Shown: positions 8,427-18,146 of the stretch, piece by piece | Layout: each line of letters begins with the position of its first letter | How positions within the stretch are numbered: the stretch's first letter is position 1 | Origin: Xanthomonas sontii | GTDB taxonomy: Bacteria; Pseudomonadota; Gammaproteobacteria; Xanthomonadales; Xanthomonadaceae | Reading direction: 5' to 3' | NCBI RefSeq assembly: GCF_040529055.1 | Contig: NZ_CP132342.1 | Coordinates: forward strand, 4,896,001 to 4,960,000 | Length of the DNA: 64,000 bases | Made by a program: the position numbers and the translations under genes | Notes under the pieces: generated by a model | Told to the model about the DNA's origin: nothing | What the model saw: only the letters and a program-made list of their open reading frames with translations | Databases searched by the model: none

Positions 8427-10967
8427 TCACGACACCAGCTCCAGCCGCGCCCGGCCCGCCGCGGCCAGGCCGCCCGACGAAGGTGCCGCAAGCTTGAACA
8501 GCGCCACCGCGCGCTGCAGTTCCTCGGCCTGATCCTCCATCGCCCGCGCCGCCGCCGTGGCCTCCTCGACCAGCGCGGCATTCTGTTGGGTGGCTTCGTC
8601 CATCTGCACGATGGTCTTGCTCACCTGTTCGATACCGGCGCTCTGCTCCTGCGAGGCGGCGGCGATCTCGCTCATGATGTCGGTGACCCGGCGCACGCTG
8701 GCCACCACCTCGCGCATGGTGTCGCCGGCGCCGTTGACCAACGCCGTGCCATCGTCGATCTTGCCGACCGAGGCGTCGATCAGGCCCTTGATCTCGTGCG
8801 CCGCGGTCGCCGAGCGCTGCGCTAGCGCGCGCACCTCGCTGGCCACCACCGCGAAACCGCGACCCTGCTCGCCGGCGCGCGCCGCCTCCACCGCGGCGTT
8901 GAGCGCCAGGATGTTGGTCTGGAAGGCGATGCCGTCGATCACGCCGATGATCTCGGCCATCTTCTTCGATGCTTCGGCGATGCCGGACATGGTGTCCACC
9001 ACCTGCTCGACCACCGCGCCGCCACGCGAGGCCACGCCCGCGGTGTCCTGCGCCAGGCGATTGGCCTGGTGCGCATGCTCGGCGTTCTGCTTCACCGTCG
9101 AGGTCAGCTCCTCCATCGAGGCCGCGGTTTCTTCCAGATTGGCCGCCTGCTGCTCGGTGCGACGCGACAGGTCGTCGTTGCCGGCGGCGATCTCGCTGGC
9201 GGCGGAGTTGATCGCGGTGGTGGCCTGCTGGATGCGGCCGACGATGCCGGTCAGCTGTTCCACCGTGGCATTGGCATCGTCGCGCATCTGCGCGAATACG
9301 CCATGGAATTCGCCGTGCATGCGCGCGGTGAGGTCGCCCTGGGCCACGGCACGCAACAGCGCCGACAAGGCCGAGAGGTTGCCTTCGGTCAGCTCCATCA
9401 GCCGGTTCAGCCCGACCACCATGCCGCGGAAGTCGTACTGGAAGCGCTCGGCGTCGCCACGCCGGGAGAAATCGCCGGAAGCCGCGGCCTGCGCCAGTTC
9501 GGTGATGGCCTGGTTGATCGCCTGCAGGCTGCGCTTGGTGGTGCGCATCGCCTCGGTGATCGCGGCCTTCTCGCCCGGCAGCGGTTCCATGTCCACCTGC
9601 ATGTTGCCGATCGCGTACTGCGACATCACCTCGACCAGGCGCCGCTGCACGTCCACGTGCGCGGCCACCAGCGCGTTGGTGCCATGGACCATGCGTCCGT
9701 ACTCGCCGGGGAAACGTTCGGCGTCCATCCGGTAGCTCATCTCGCCGGCGTCGTGGCGCTGCGCCATCTCCGCCTGCGCCTGCATCACCGCCTGCAACTG
9801 CGTCTGCATGCTGCCCATCGCATCCAGCAACTGGCCCAGCTCGTCGTCGCGGCGATGCCGGACCTGGCTGTCCAGGCGCCCGGCGGCGACCGCCGAAGAC
9901 ACGCGCACGGCCTCGGCCAGCGGGTCGAGCACCTGCCGGCGCAGCAGCATGTACAGCGCGCCGCTCAGCAACAACGCCGAGAGCAGGCCGACCGCGGCGA
10001 TGGTCCACAACAGCGCACGCGCCTTGGCCATGACCAGCGCGTACGGCACCGAGACGCCAAGCGCGAACGTCTGCGGCGCATCGCCGATCTTCAGCGGCAC
10101 GAACACGTTCAACGCATCCTCGCCGTCGGCGCGGCGATGGTCGAACACCACCTGGCCCTTGGCCACGCGCGCCAGCATGTCCTTGGACCAGGCATCGCTG
10201 CGGGTCTTGCCGACCTGCTGCGGATCGCGGCTGGCCATCACCATGCCCAACGGCGACAGCAGGCTGGCATGGCCCTCGCCCATCGGCCGCAGCGCGGCGA
10301 TGCGCTGCTGCAGGGTATCGAGGGTGAAGTCGACGGTGACCACGCCCAGGAAGCGGCCGTTCTCCAGGATCGGCGTGGCCAGCGTGGTCATCAGCGTGTC
10401 CTTGCCGGCCACCGGATAGTAGTAGGGCTCGATCACCACCGGCTTGTGCGTGTTGCGCGCCAGCAGGTACCAGTCGCCGTCGCCCGGCTTCTCGTAGTCG
10501 CGCAGCGCCTCGCGCACCAGCTTGCCGTTCTGCCGCGACCACCAGGTCATGTAGCGGCCGGTGGCGTCATGGCCCTCGGTGCCGACGAAGGCCTTGTCGT
10601 TGCCGTCGAACGCGTCCGGCTCCCACATGGTGCTGATGCCCAGCCACTGCGGATGCGCGTCGAGCTGGCTGCGCAGCACCGCGGTGGCGGTGGCGCGCGA
10701 CAGACCGGCGGCGTGCTGCACGCGGAAGCTGTTGGCCAGCGCGTCGCTGGCGTCGAAGGCCACGCCGATTTCGCGCGACACCCGCTGCGCCTCCACTTGC
10801 GCCAGGTTCTCGATGCTGCTGCGCGAGGTCGACAGCAACGCCTCGCTGCTGCGCCAGTAGATGATCATGGCGGTCAGGCCGAAGCAGGCCAGCGCAAGCA
10901 GGCCGGTACCGAGCATCAGGCGTTTGGCGACGCTGCCGCGACGGCGATGCGGCGACGGAGTGGACAT
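8427..10967 (-). CDS. Methyl-accepting chemotaxis protein
   Basis: This 846-residue receptor has a basic start, a first membrane segment (about residues 17-37), a large periplasmic Cache-like sensor with [15 protein letters not shown] and [19 protein letters not shown], and a second membrane segment near residue 310. HAMP-like repeats follow, then the methylation helices and the signalling hairpin [20 protein letters not shown], which contacts CheA/CheW. The C-terminus lacks an obvious CheR/CheB-tethering pentapeptide. The ATG at 10967 gives the conserved basic N-terminus; longer frames run into the leader. A sigma-28-like promoter lies about 195 nt upstream, consistent with coexpression with motility genes. 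The TorF-like porin gene follows after 5 bp. Confidence 0.93.
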   Translation of the reverse strand: MSTPSPHRRRGSVAKRLMLGTGLLALACFGLTAMIIYWRSSEALLSTSRSSIENLAQVEAQRVSREIGVAFDASDALANSFRVQHAAGLSRATATAVLRSQLDAHPQWLGISTMWEPDAFDGNDKAFVGTEGHDATGRYMTWWSRQNGKLVREALRDYEKPGDGDWYLLARNTHKPVVIEPYYYPVAGKDTLMTTLATPILENGRFLGVVTVDFTLDTLQQRIAALRPMGEGHASLLSPLGMVMASRDPQQVGKTRSDAWSKDMLARVAKGQVVFDHRRADGEDALNVFVPLKIGDAPQTFALGVSVPYALVMAKARALLWTIAAVGLLSALLLSGALYMLLRRQVLDPLAEAVRVSSAVAAGRLDSQVRHRRDDELGQLLDAMGSMQTQLQAVMQAQAEMAQRHDAGEMSYRMDAERFPGEYGRMVHGTNALVAAHVDVQRRLVEVMSQYAIGNMQVDMEPLPGEKAAITEAMRTTKRSLQAINQAITELAQAAASGDFSRRGDAERFQYDFRGMVVGLNRLMELTEGNLSALSALLRAVAQGDLTARMHGEFHGVFAQMRDDANATVEQLTGIVGRIQQATTAINSAASEIAAGNDDLSRRTEQQAANLEETAASMEELTSTVKQNAEHAHQANRLAQDTAGVASRGGAVVEQVVDTMSGIAEASKKMAEIIGVIDGIAFQTNILALNAAVEAARAGEQGRGFAVVASEVRALAQRSATAAHEIKGLIDASVGKIDDGTALVNGAGDTMREVVASVRRVTDIMSEIAAASQEQSAGIEQVSKTIVQMDEATQQNAALVEEATAAARAMEDQAEELQRAVALFKLAAPSSGGLAAAGRARLELVS

Positions 10968-11160
10968 GACGACTTCCTTGGCAAGTGGGGGAGGGAATAC
11001 GGTCGCGGGGAACGCCCCCACGCGGCAGCCCGCCACGGCGCGCGGCACGAGTGCGCCGTGTCCGCTGCCGATGACCTGCCCGAGGCACCTTCCCCACCGG
11101 GCCACCATGCGCGGCCGGACATTGCGTCCTGGCGCCGCTGCATGGCGACCCACCCTCTCG

Positions 11161-11187
11161 CTATCGTCCCGCCGTCCGCAAACTTGA
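11161..11187 (-). promoter_or_regulatory. Sigma-28 (FliA) type promoter of the chemoreceptor gene
   Basis: On the minus strand TCAAGTTT, an 11-bp spacer and GACGATAG match the FliA consensus TAAAGTTT-N11-GCCGATAA at 7 of 8 and 6 of 8 positions. It lies about 195 bp upstream of the chemoreceptor ATG, so a long leader would result. The remaining part of the 511-bp gap (10968-11478) shows no gene. Confidence 0.65.
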
Positions 11188-11478
11188 TAGTCGTTGCGCG
11201 TCATGCCGATGAACGGACAGGGCGTCGCGGCGAGAACGCGCGGCTGCGCGCAGTTCTGTTCAGCACTTATGCGCCAGTGCACAAGCGCGTGCACGGATGC
11301 AGCACGGCGGGCCGGCGGCGGCAACATGCAGGGATGCGTGAAGGCGGCTGCGCGAATGCGTGACCGCGTCCGGGGCGATCACGCCTGCGCGCGGTAACAT
11401 GCGGCGCACGCACCGCCGCCGCACGCACCGCGATGGGTGTCCGGCGAGGTCACTGGCGCGGACCGTGTCTGGCCGCGC

Positions 11479-12036
11479 TTACGGCCGCCAGTTGGCGTTG
11501 TGCTCCCAGAACGCCACGCTGCGCCGATAGGCGTCGCGATCCAGCGGCACGCCCGAGCCGCCCTCCTCCACGCCCAGCGCATTGCGCAGCATGGTGATCG
11601 GCGCCATCGGGATCTCCTGCGGCTCGGCGGTATACAGGCAACCGACCACGCCCCAGTCCGCCTCGATCGGCGCGCCCTCGTGCGCGAGCTGTTCGCGGCT
11701 GTAGAGGATCGGCAGCAGGTACTCGGCCACCGGCGGCTCGACCCCTTCGAACCAGCGCACCAGGACCGGCAGTTCTTCACGGCTGCGCGCCTCGTAGCCC
11801 GAGCGCAGCAGGCGCCGGTTGGCGTCGGTGATCGGCACGGTCAGGCAGCGCGTCGAGGTCCAGTTGCGGTGCACGTGCAACTTGCAGAACGGTGCGTAGC
11901 CGTCCAGCACCTGCAGCGGCGTGTGCGCGTTGAGGTGCTGCTCGAACTGCTCGGGCGTGCAGTCCTGGATCGCATTGCGGCGGCCATCGCGCGGGAACAG
12001 ACGCGTGCGGGCAAACGGCGTGAGGACGATGGACAT
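11479..12036 (-). CDS. DUF3228 family protein
   Basis: This 185-residue soluble protein starts MSIVLTPFARTRLFPRDGRR. It contains the DUF3228 features HVHRNWTSTRCLTVPIT and VRWFEGVEPPVAEYLLPILY, and ends AYRRSVAFWEHNANWRP. No signal peptide or membrane segment is visible, and the family has no established function. An ATG at 12045 would add three residues; longer frames enter Ala-rich sequence that looks non-coding. It appears to be a single-gene unit between the chemoreceptor and the M14 peptidase gene. Confidence 0.75.
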   Translation of the reverse strand: MSIVLTPFARTRLFPRDGRRNAIQDCTPEQFEQHLNAHTPLQVLDGYAPFCKLHVHRNWTSTRCLTVPITDANRRLLRSGYEARSREELPVLVRWFEGVEPPVAEYLLPILYSREQLAHEGAPIEADWGVVGCLYTAEPQEIPMAPITMLRNALGVEEGGSGVPLDRDAYRRSVAFWEHNANWRP

Positions 12037-12175
12037 GGGGTGCATGGCAAACGAGGGCCCACAAGCGTAGCGCGCGGCGGGGTCGGTGCCCACCGCTGCC
12101 GCCGTCGCAGCCTGTGGCGCAAGGCCATGCGGAACAGCGCTCAGCGGAACTTGCGATACCTCGACTGGGTGCACT

Positions 12176-12200
12176 GTGGGAGGGACTTCAGTCCCGACGC
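12176..12200. repeat. Dispersed GTGGGAGGGACTTCAGTCCCGAC element, copy 1
   Basis: This 25-bp sequence recurs exactly at 16789-16813. Its centre, GGGAC-TTCA-GTCCC, is a small palindrome. Similar short elements are scattered between genes in Xanthomonadaceae genomes (from memory). No function is evident. Confidence 0.7.
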
Positions 12201-12282
12201 CGTGCAAGGTTGGGTACCCAGCGGGCGTCGCTCGTCGCGGCTGCGTGACAGGTGTGCTGCAAATCGTGCATCCACCTGGCGA

Positions 12283-13203
12283 CTACGGATGCGCCAAGGC
12301 GTAGTCGATCGCCGCGCGTACCGCCGCCACCTGCGCGGCGTTGCACTGCTCCGGCGTGGCGCTGGCGCTGTCCGGATACACCTCGGTAGTCGTGGTGTAG
12401 CGCGCGTCGGTGATGCCTGCGCACAGACCCAGCCGCTTCACCGGGTAGTTGATGACCCCCGGCGCCGCCAGCGGCGTGCCGATGAGTTCGCCTGCGGCGT
12501 CGGCCGGCGCGATATGGGTGACCTGTGCGACTGCGGCCAGCACCGCCTGCTGGAACGCGGGCTGCGGGTTCTCGCTGTCGCCGACCAGGTAGAAACCGTC
12601 GGGAATGCCGCCCGGCGCGTAGGCGATGCCATCGCGCGCGGCCAGCGCCGGCCGGAATTCGGACTCGTCGCTGTCGGTGGTCTCGTGCAGGTCGATGTGC
12701 ATGCGCACCCGATCGCGTAGCGGCGCCACCAGGCGCAGCAGCGCGGCCGATTCCTGCGCCGGGCTGTCGGCGCGGAACGAACGGTTGGGATCCAGCGCAT
12801 CGGCGTTCCAGCGGTGGATGCGCTCGTACGCCCACGGGCTCACGCACGGCGCCACCAGCACGTTGGCGCGGCCGGTGTAGTCCTCGGCATGCTGCTGGGC
12901 GAACTGCAGCGCGCCGTGCACGCCGCTGGTCTCGTAACCATGCACGCCGCCGGTGACCAGCATGCACGGCAAGGCGTCGTCCCAGTTGCGGCTGCGCAAG
13001 GCCAGCAGCGGATAGCGCTCCTGCGCGTACGCCAGTTCCCCGTACGCGACCACCTCCCACTGCCCGCGCAGGCCTTCGATGGCAGCGACCACCTCGTCCT
13101 GGTAGCTGCGCCGGCGCGGCTGACCCGCCAGCCAGGCCGCCTTCTCGGCGGCGCCCCAAGGCACGCCGGGGGTTCCGATCGGATAGAAGGCTGCGCTGGT
13201 CAT
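12283..13203 (-). CDS. M14 family zinc metallopeptidase / deacylase-like protein
   Basis: This 306-residue protein has zinc-site features of M14 carboxypeptidases and succinylglutamate desuccinylase-like enzymes: GGVHGYETSG (HxxE), an Asn-Arg pair in DALDPNRSFRA, HIDLHETTDSDESEFRP, and TTTTEVYPDS near the end, where the catalytic Glu is expected. No signal peptide is visible, so a cytosolic enzyme is likely. The substrate cannot be determined; amino-acid or peptide amide hydrolysis is the family theme. The ATG at 13203 starts MTSAAFYPIGTPGVPWG; an upstream extension looks non-coding. Confidence 0.75.
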   Translation of the reverse strand: MTSAAFYPIGTPGVPWGAAEKAAWLAGQPRRRSYQDEVVAAIEGLRGQWEVVAYGELAYAQERYPLLALRSRNWDDALPCMLVTGGVHGYETSGVHGALQFAQQHAEDYTGRANVLVAPCVSPWAYERIHRWNADALDPNRSFRADSPAQESAALLRLVAPLRDRVRMHIDLHETTDSDESEFRPALAARDGIAYAPGGIPDGFYLVGDSENPQPAFQQAVLAAVAQVTHIAPADAAGELIGTPLAAPGVINYPVKRLGLCAGITDARYTTTTEVYPDSASATPEQCNAAQVAAVRAAIDYALAHP

Positions 13204-13482
13204 GGTGCGGCTCCGCGTCGACAGGTGAGGGCGGCGACTGTAGCAAAGCGCATGGGCCGCGATGCGACATGTGCCATGAATGCAGCGCGCACGGCGCTCC
13301 CGAGCGGAAACGGATGCCGATCCCGCTTTCGTACGCTGTCGCCATGAATACGTATGTAGCGCGCGCATGTTGCGCCGCGATGCGCGCTTAGCATCCTCCG
13401 GCCGCACGCCAGCCCCGCGGCGACGTCATGCCCCTGTCCTGCAGGCGTCCTGCCTGCGCCCACGCACCGAGGAGATCGAACG

Positions 13483-14907
13483 ATGCGCGTCCCATCCGCT
13501 GCAAATCGTCTGCTGCACCTGCACCGCTGGCGCAGCCTGCTGGTCGGCCTGCTGCTGCTCCTGGCCACCGCCAGCGCCCAGGCCGACGTCATCCTGCATG
13601 CCTTCAACTGGCCCTACGCCACCGTGGAAGCGCGTGCCGCGCAGATCGCCGCTGCCGGCTACCGCAAGGTGCTGGTGGCGCCGGCCTACCGCTCGCAGGG
13701 CGACGCCTGGTGGGCGCGCTACCAGCCGCAGGACATGCGTCTGATCGACAACCCGCTCGGCGACACCGACGCCTTCGCCAGCATGGTGCAGGCGCTGAAG
13801 GCGGTGGGCGTGGAAACCTATGCCGACGTGGTGCTCAACCACATGGCCAACGAAGCGGCCACGCGCTCGGACCTGAACTACCCGGGCAGCGCGGTGCTCG
13901 GCCAGTACGCCGCCAATCCGCAGCGCTATGCGTCGCTGCGACTGTTCGGCGACCTCTCGCAGAATTTCCTCAGCGCCAACGATTTCGGCCCGGCGCAATG
14001 CATCACCAACTACAACGACCCTTACCAGGTACGCACCTACCGCATCTGCGGCGGCGGCAACGATCCCGGCCTGCCGGATCTGGTCGGCAACGACTGGGTG
14101 GTGCAGCAGCAGCGCAACTACCTGCTGGCGTTGAAGGCGCTGGGCGTCACCGGTTTCCGCATCGATGCGGCCAAGCACATGACCTTCGACCATTTGAACA
14201 AGGTGCTCGATGCGCAGGTGCGCTCCGGGGTGATGGTGTTCGGCGAGGTGATCACCGGTGGCGGCAGCGGCAATTCCGACTACGACCAGTTCCTGGCGCC
14301 ATACCTGCAGGCCACCCCGCACGCGGCCTACGACTTCCCGCTGTTCAACTCGGTGCGCAACGCCTTCGCCTACGGCGGCAGCATGGACCTGCTGGTGGAT
14401 CCGGGCGCCTACGGCCAGGCGCTGCCCGGTGCGCGCGCGGTGACTTTCGCCATCACCCACGACATCCCCAACAACGCCGGCTTCCGCTACGCGATCATGG
14501 ACCCGGTCGACGAGACCCTGGCCTACGCCTACCTGCTCGGCCGCGACGGCGGCGTGCCGATGGTGTACTCGGACAACAACGAGAGCGGCGACAACCGCTG
14601 GGTCAACGCCTACCAGCGCGACGACCTCAAGCGCATGGTCGGGTTCCACAACGCCGCACAGGGCCGCGACATGCAGGTGCTGGCGCACGGCGCCTGCTAC
14701 CTGCTGTTCCGCCGCGGCGACCTGGGCATCGTCGGCATCAACAAGTGCGGCAATACCGTCACCGCCGCGGTACCGATGAACGGCAGCGTATTGCGCTGGA
14801 ACGTCGACTACCCCGATGCGCTGGGTTCCGGCAGCGTGGTGCGTATTTCCAGCGGCAGCTACACCTTCAGTCTGCCGCCGCGGCAGGCGCGGATGTGGAA
14901 GCGCTGA
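13483..14907 (+). CDS. Secreted alpha-amylase (GH13)
   Basis: This 474-residue protein has a signal peptide of about 34 residues ending ATASAQA. The mature enzyme is a GH13 barrel: YADVVLNHMANE (region I), GFRIDAAKHM with the predicted nucleophile Asp228 (region II), VMVFGEVI with acid/base Glu255 (region III), and AITHDIPNN with Asp327 (region IV). It would cut internal alpha-1,4 bonds of starch outside the cell. GAGGAGATC upstream of the ATG at 13483 is a good ribosome binding site. No extra starch-binding domain follows the C-terminal beta domain. It appears monocistronic. Confidence 0.93.
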   Translation: MRVPSAANRLLHLHRWRSLLVGLLLLLATASAQADVILHAFNWPYATVEARAAQIAAAGYRKVLVAPAYRSQGDAWWARYQPQDMRLIDNPLGDTDAFASMVQALKAVGVETYADVVLNHMANEAATRSDLNYPGSAVLGQYAANPQRYASLRLFGDLSQNFLSANDFGPAQCITNYNDPYQVRTYRICGGGNDPGLPDLVGNDWVVQQQRNYLLALKALGVTGFRIDAAKHMTFDHLNKVLDAQVRSGVMVFGEVITGGGSGNSDYDQFLAPYLQATPHAAYDFPLFNSVRNAFAYGGSMDLLVDPGAYGQALPGARAVTFAITHDIPNNAGFRYAIMDPVDETLAYAYLLGRDGGVPMVYSDNNESGDNRWVNAYQRDDLKRMVGFHNAAQGRDMQVLAHGACYLLFRRGDLGIVGINKCGNTVTAAVPMNGSVLRWNVDYPDALGSGSVVRISSGSYTFSLPPRQARMWKR

Positions 14908-15009
14908 GCCTGGGAGCGGACGCGGCGCGCCCACCGCCGCGCCGCGCGGGAAGCGCGTCGCCGCCCCCGGGCGACGCGGCGATCGCGCGGTCGCGACCTC
15001 TTGCACATC

Positions 15010-15019
15010 CATCCGGATG
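15010..15019. promoter_or_regulatory. Palindrome upstream of metF
   Basis: CATCCGGATG is a perfect 10-bp palindrome 40 bp before the metF start, followed by AGATATAC, a possible -10. It could be an operator for a methionine-pathway regulator. No regulator can be assigned. Confidence 0.3.
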
Positions 15020-15058
15020 AAGAGATATACTCGCCACACCGCCCGCTGCGTTGCGCCC

Positions 15059-15901
15059 ATGACCGCCATCAGCTTCGAGTTCTATCCGCCCAAGACCGAC
15101 GAACAGCGCGCGCAGCTCGACCGCACCGCCGCGCGGCTCAAGGCCTACGCCCCGGAGTACGTCTCCTGCACCTTCGGCGCCGGCGGCTCGACCCTGAGCT
15201 ACACCTCCGAGACCGTGCGCCACCTCAAGCAGCACCACCGTTTCGAGGCGGCGCCGCACCTGTCCTGCGTGGGCGGCAGCCGCGAGGAGATCCGCGAGTT
15301 GCTCAAGCTGTACCGCGCCATCGGCTGCCGCCGCCTGGTCGCGCTGCGTGGCGACCTGCCGTCGGGCATGGGCCACCCGGGCGACCTGCGCTATGCCGCC
15401 GACCTGATCGCCTTCATCCGCGCCGAGCACGGCGACGCCTTCCATCTGGAAGTGGGCGCGTATCCGGAGACGCACCCGCAGGCCCACGACGCGCTCAGCG
15501 ACCTGCGCCACTTCAAGGCCAAGGTCGATGCCGGCGCCGATGCCGCCATCACCCAATACTTCTACAACGCCGACGCCTACTTCCACTTCGTCGACGCGGT
15601 GCGCAAGCTCGGCGTGCAGATCCCGATCGTGCCCGGCATCATGCCGATCTCCAACTTCAGCCAGCTGCGGCGTTTCTCCGAGCAGTGCGGCGCGGAAATC
15701 CCGCGCTGGATCGGCAAGCGCATGCAGGCCTACGGCGACGATGCCGAGGCCATCCGCGAGTTCGGCGCCGACGTGGTCGCCACCTTGTGCCAACGCCTGG
15801 TCGACGGCGGCGCCCCCGGGCTGCATTTCTATACGCTCAACCTGGCCAAGCCCACCACCAACGTCCTGGCACGTCTGCGCGGCGACGTCGCCGCCGGCTG
15901 A
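15059..15901 (+). CDS. metF: 5,10-methylenetetrahydrofolate reductase
   Basis: This 280-residue protein is close to the usual bacterial length. It reduces methylene-THF to methyl-THF with FAD, supplying the methyl group for methionine synthesis. The start MTAISFEFYPPKTDEQ contains the catalytic Glu region; VSCTFGAGGSTLSYT, LRGDLPSGMGHP and AAITQYFYNADAYFHFVD are typical of MetF barrels. The long open frame upstream is rejected because the ATG at 15059 gives the canonical N-terminus. It shares the methyl cycle with ahcY about 13 kb away. A short palindrome sits upstream. Confidence 0.95.
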   Translation: MTAISFEFYPPKTDEQRAQLDRTAARLKAYAPEYVSCTFGAGGSTLSYTSETVRHLKQHHRFEAAPHLSCVGGSREEIRELLKLYRAIGCRRLVALRGDLPSGMGHPGDLRYAADLIAFIRAEHGDAFHLEVGAYPETHPQAHDALSDLRHFKAKVDAGADAAITQYFYNADAYFHFVDAVRKLGVQIPIVPGIMPISNFSQLRRFSEQCGAEIPRWIGKRMQAYGDDAEAIREFGADVVATLCQRLVDGGAPGLHFYTLNLAKPTTNVLARLRGDVAAG

Positions 15902-15923
15902 GTGTCGCGGCCGCTGGCCGAAC

Positions 15924-16014
15924 GCTGGGATTGGGGATTCGGGATTAGGGATTGGTAACAGCGGCGCGCGGCCTCGCTTTGGCGAATCCCCAATCTCCAA
16001 TCCCGAATCCCAGC
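15924..16014. repeat. GGGATT-type inverted repeat pair
   Basis: A G-rich arm (15924-15955) made of GGGATT heptads is followed after about 27 bp by a C-rich arm (15982-16014) that is its near reverse complement, with matching GCTGGGATT / AATCCCAGC ends. The transcript would form a long stem-loop after metF. It belongs to the repeat family seen at ten places in this window. Confidence 0.8.
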
Positions 16015-16066
16015 GCTCGTAAGGCATTCGCTCCGCGGTCACACCGGCTGCGGCTACGCTGCGCCG

Positions 16067-16684
16067 ATGCGCGCCCTTCCGCCGATATTGCTGCTCCTGT
16101 GCCTATGCGTGTTCGCCCCGCCTGCCATGGCGCAACGGGTGAACCGTTGCACCGGGCCCGACGGCACCACCGTGTTCAGCGATCGCCGCTGCGAGGACGT
16201 CGGCGCGATCGATCGCCTGCCGCCACCGGCCGCACCTGGCAATGTCGGCGGCAATGCCCGCGGCCTGGCACCGCCGCAGTGCGTGCGCCGGCTCAGCGTG
16301 CTGGTCCAGCAGATCCGCAGTGCCGTGGACGCCCGCGACGTCAACCGGCTATCGGCACTGTACTGGTGGAACGGCGTTTCCGACGACGGCGCGCAACGCA
16401 TCTTCGACCGGCTGGAGGCGATCGTGCGCCGCCCCCTGGTCGCGATCGTGCCGGTGTTGCCGGAGACCGGCGGGACGACCGCTCCCGCAGCCGGTACGTC
16501 GTCGACAGCCGCGTCCGCGACAACGGCCACGTCGGCCGCGGCGGATGCCGACGGTGGCGAGGCACCATCGCGCCCGCATCCGACCGGCCTGCGCCTGCAG
16601 CAGACCCTCGCCGGCAGCATCACCCCCGCCTCCACCGTGCTGGACCTGCGCCGGCAGTACGACTGCTTCTGGATCAGTTTCTGA
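16067..16684 (+). CDS. Secreted DUF4124-containing protein
   Basis: The protein has 205 residues with a signal peptide (about 1-22, ending APPAMA). The first part of the mature chain, VNRCTGPDGTTVFSDRRCED, matches the short DUF4124 beta-motif with two Cys found in many secreted gammaproteobacterial proteins. An Ala/Thr/Ser-rich linker (about residues 145-170) joins a C-terminal part ending LRRQYDCFWISF. The function is unknown. The two arms of a repeat lie just before it and a single arm just after it. Confidence 0.7.
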   Translation: MRALPPILLLLCLCVFAPPAMAQRVNRCTGPDGTTVFSDRRCEDVGAIDRLPPPAAPGNVGGNARGLAPPQCVRRLSVLVQQIRSAVDARDVNRLSALYWWNGVSDDGAQRIFDRLEAIVRRPLVAIVPVLPETGGTTAPAAGTSSTAASATTATSAAADADGGEAPSRPHPTGLRLQQTLAGSITPASTVLDLRRQYDCFWISF

Positions 16685-16720
16685 GGAGCCGGGAATGGGG
16701 AATGGGGATTGGGGAATCGC
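16684..16720. repeat. Single GGGGAAT-type repeat arm
   Basis: GGGAATGGGGAATGGGGATT-type heptads follow the DUF4124 gene stop directly. No opposing C-rich arm is found nearby. It is the same family as the paired arms elsewhere. Confidence 0.75.
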
Positions 16721-16788
16721 AACAGCGGCTTCCGCGTACGCGCCTCCCCCTTGCACAGGAGCGGCTTCAGCCTCGTTGGAGGATCACG

Positions 16789-16813
16789 GTGGGAGGGACT
16801 TCAGTCCCGACGC
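16789..16813. repeat. Dispersed GTGGGAGGGACTTCAGTCCCGAC element, copy 2
   Basis: Exact second copy of the element at 12176-12200, here between the DUF4124 gene and the convergent Nudix-ThiE gene. Confidence 0.7.
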
Positions 16814-16894
16814 ATTGCGCCATCGGAAGCACGCCACTTCGCACTTCGCGGCTGCATGACAGTTGACCAGGGGAAGCGGTTGCTTCCGCCCCAC

Positions 16895-17857
16895 TCACGC
16901 CACATCGGCCGCCAGCGGCCACAGCCCGCGGATCGCGGCGATGCCCTGGCCGCCATGGCGGCGCGCCTCGGCGACGTGCGTCGACGCCAGGCCGCCGATC
17001 GGATAGATCGGCAGGGCGACCTGCTCGCGCAGGCGCTCGAACGCCTCCCAGCCCAGCGGCGCGGCGCCTGGGTGGCTGGCGGTGGGGGCCAGCGGCCCGA
17101 CCACCGCGAAATCGCAGCCGATGCGCTGGGCCGCCTGCAATTCTTCAACGGTATGACAAGACGCCGCCACGGCCTGCCCGGCCGGCAACGGGCGCGCCTG
17201 CCACTGCGGCAACTGCTCCGCGCCCAGGTGCACGCCGACACCCAGTTCCTGTGCCAGCGCCACGTCGCGGTTGAGCAGCACCTGCGCGCCACGCGTCACG
17301 CACAGCGTCGCCGCGGTCCGCGCCAGCGGCGCCCACTGCTCGGCCGGCAGGCTGCGCGCACGTAACTGCACGCGGCGCACGCCGGCGTCCAGCGCGCGCT
17401 GCAGCGCCGCCAACCAGGGACCCGGCTCGGCCGGCTCCGGCGTCACCAGGTAGCAGGCGGGCTGGCGCAGCATCGCCACCACCGGCTGGTCGGCCGGCGG
17501 CATCGCGTAGCGGCCCAGCTTGTCGGCGCTCACCCAGGTCAGCGCCTGGCCCTCGCGGCCGCGCGGCGTGCCCTTCCACGCCGCCACCTGGCGCACTTCC
17601 AGGCGCAGCCGCTTGTCCGGGTAGCGCTGCGGCACTTCCATCAGCCACTCGCCGACGACGGCCTCGATGCCCAGTTCCTCCTGCAACTCGCGCACCAGCG
17701 CCTGCTCCGAGGTCTCGCCGGGCTCGCGCTTGCCGCCGGGAAATTCCCACAGGCCGGCGAGGTCGCGGCCCTCGGTACGGCGGGTCAGCAGGATACGGCC
17801 ACGCGCATCGGTGATGACGCCGGCGACGACATGAATGGATCTGAGCGGTTCGGACAT
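16895..17857 (-). CDS. Nudix hydrolase fused to a ThiE-like domain
   Basis: This 320-residue protein has two domains. Residues 1-135 are a MutT-type Nudix hydrolase with a complete Nudix box (GKREPGETSEQALVRELQEE, continuing LGI), expected to clean oxidised nucleotides such as 8-oxo-dGTP. Residues about 140-320 resemble thiamine phosphate synthase: GVRRVQLRAR, VLLNRDVALAQELGVGVHLG and CDFAVVGPLAPTASHPGA, ending with the PIYPIGGL phosphate loop. Such fusions occur in several gammaproteobacteria, where the ThiE-like part is of uncertain activity. The ATG at 17857 gives MSEPLRSIHVVAGVI. Confidence 0.88.
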   Translation of the reverse strand: MSEPLRSIHVVAGVITDARGRILLTRRTEGRDLAGLWEFPGGKREPGETSEQALVRELQEELGIEAVVGEWLMEVPQRYPDKRLRLEVRQVAAWKGTPRGREGQALTWVSADKLGRYAMPPADQPVVAMLRQPACYLVTPEPAEPGPWLAALQRALDAGVRRVQLRARSLPAEQWAPLARTAATLCVTRGAQVLLNRDVALAQELGVGVHLGAEQLPQWQARPLPAGQAVAASCHTVEELQAAQRIGCDFAVVGPLAPTASHPGAAPLGWEAFERLREQVALPIYPIGGLASTHVAEARRHGGQGIAAIRGLWPLAADVA

Positions 17858-18146
17858 GGCGCAAGCTTGCCGTTTCCGGCAGCGCCAGCGCAATCAACCA
17901 GGGTCACATTGGCGCCGATCGGCTGTGGAGGGCAGCGACGCCCACGCAGCCAGGCAGTCCCAGGCGATGGCCTTTTTGGCGGCGCGCCACTGACGGCAGG
18001 CGCCTACCGCAGCAACGCCAGAGCGTCATCGAAAATGGCCGTGAGTGGGCGCTGGTCCGCCTGCAACGCTGCCCGGCGCGCGCCGCGCAACGCGCTGCGG
18101 CGGCGCGCATGGCGGTGATTGCCGCACTTCCACCACCGCCGCCCGC

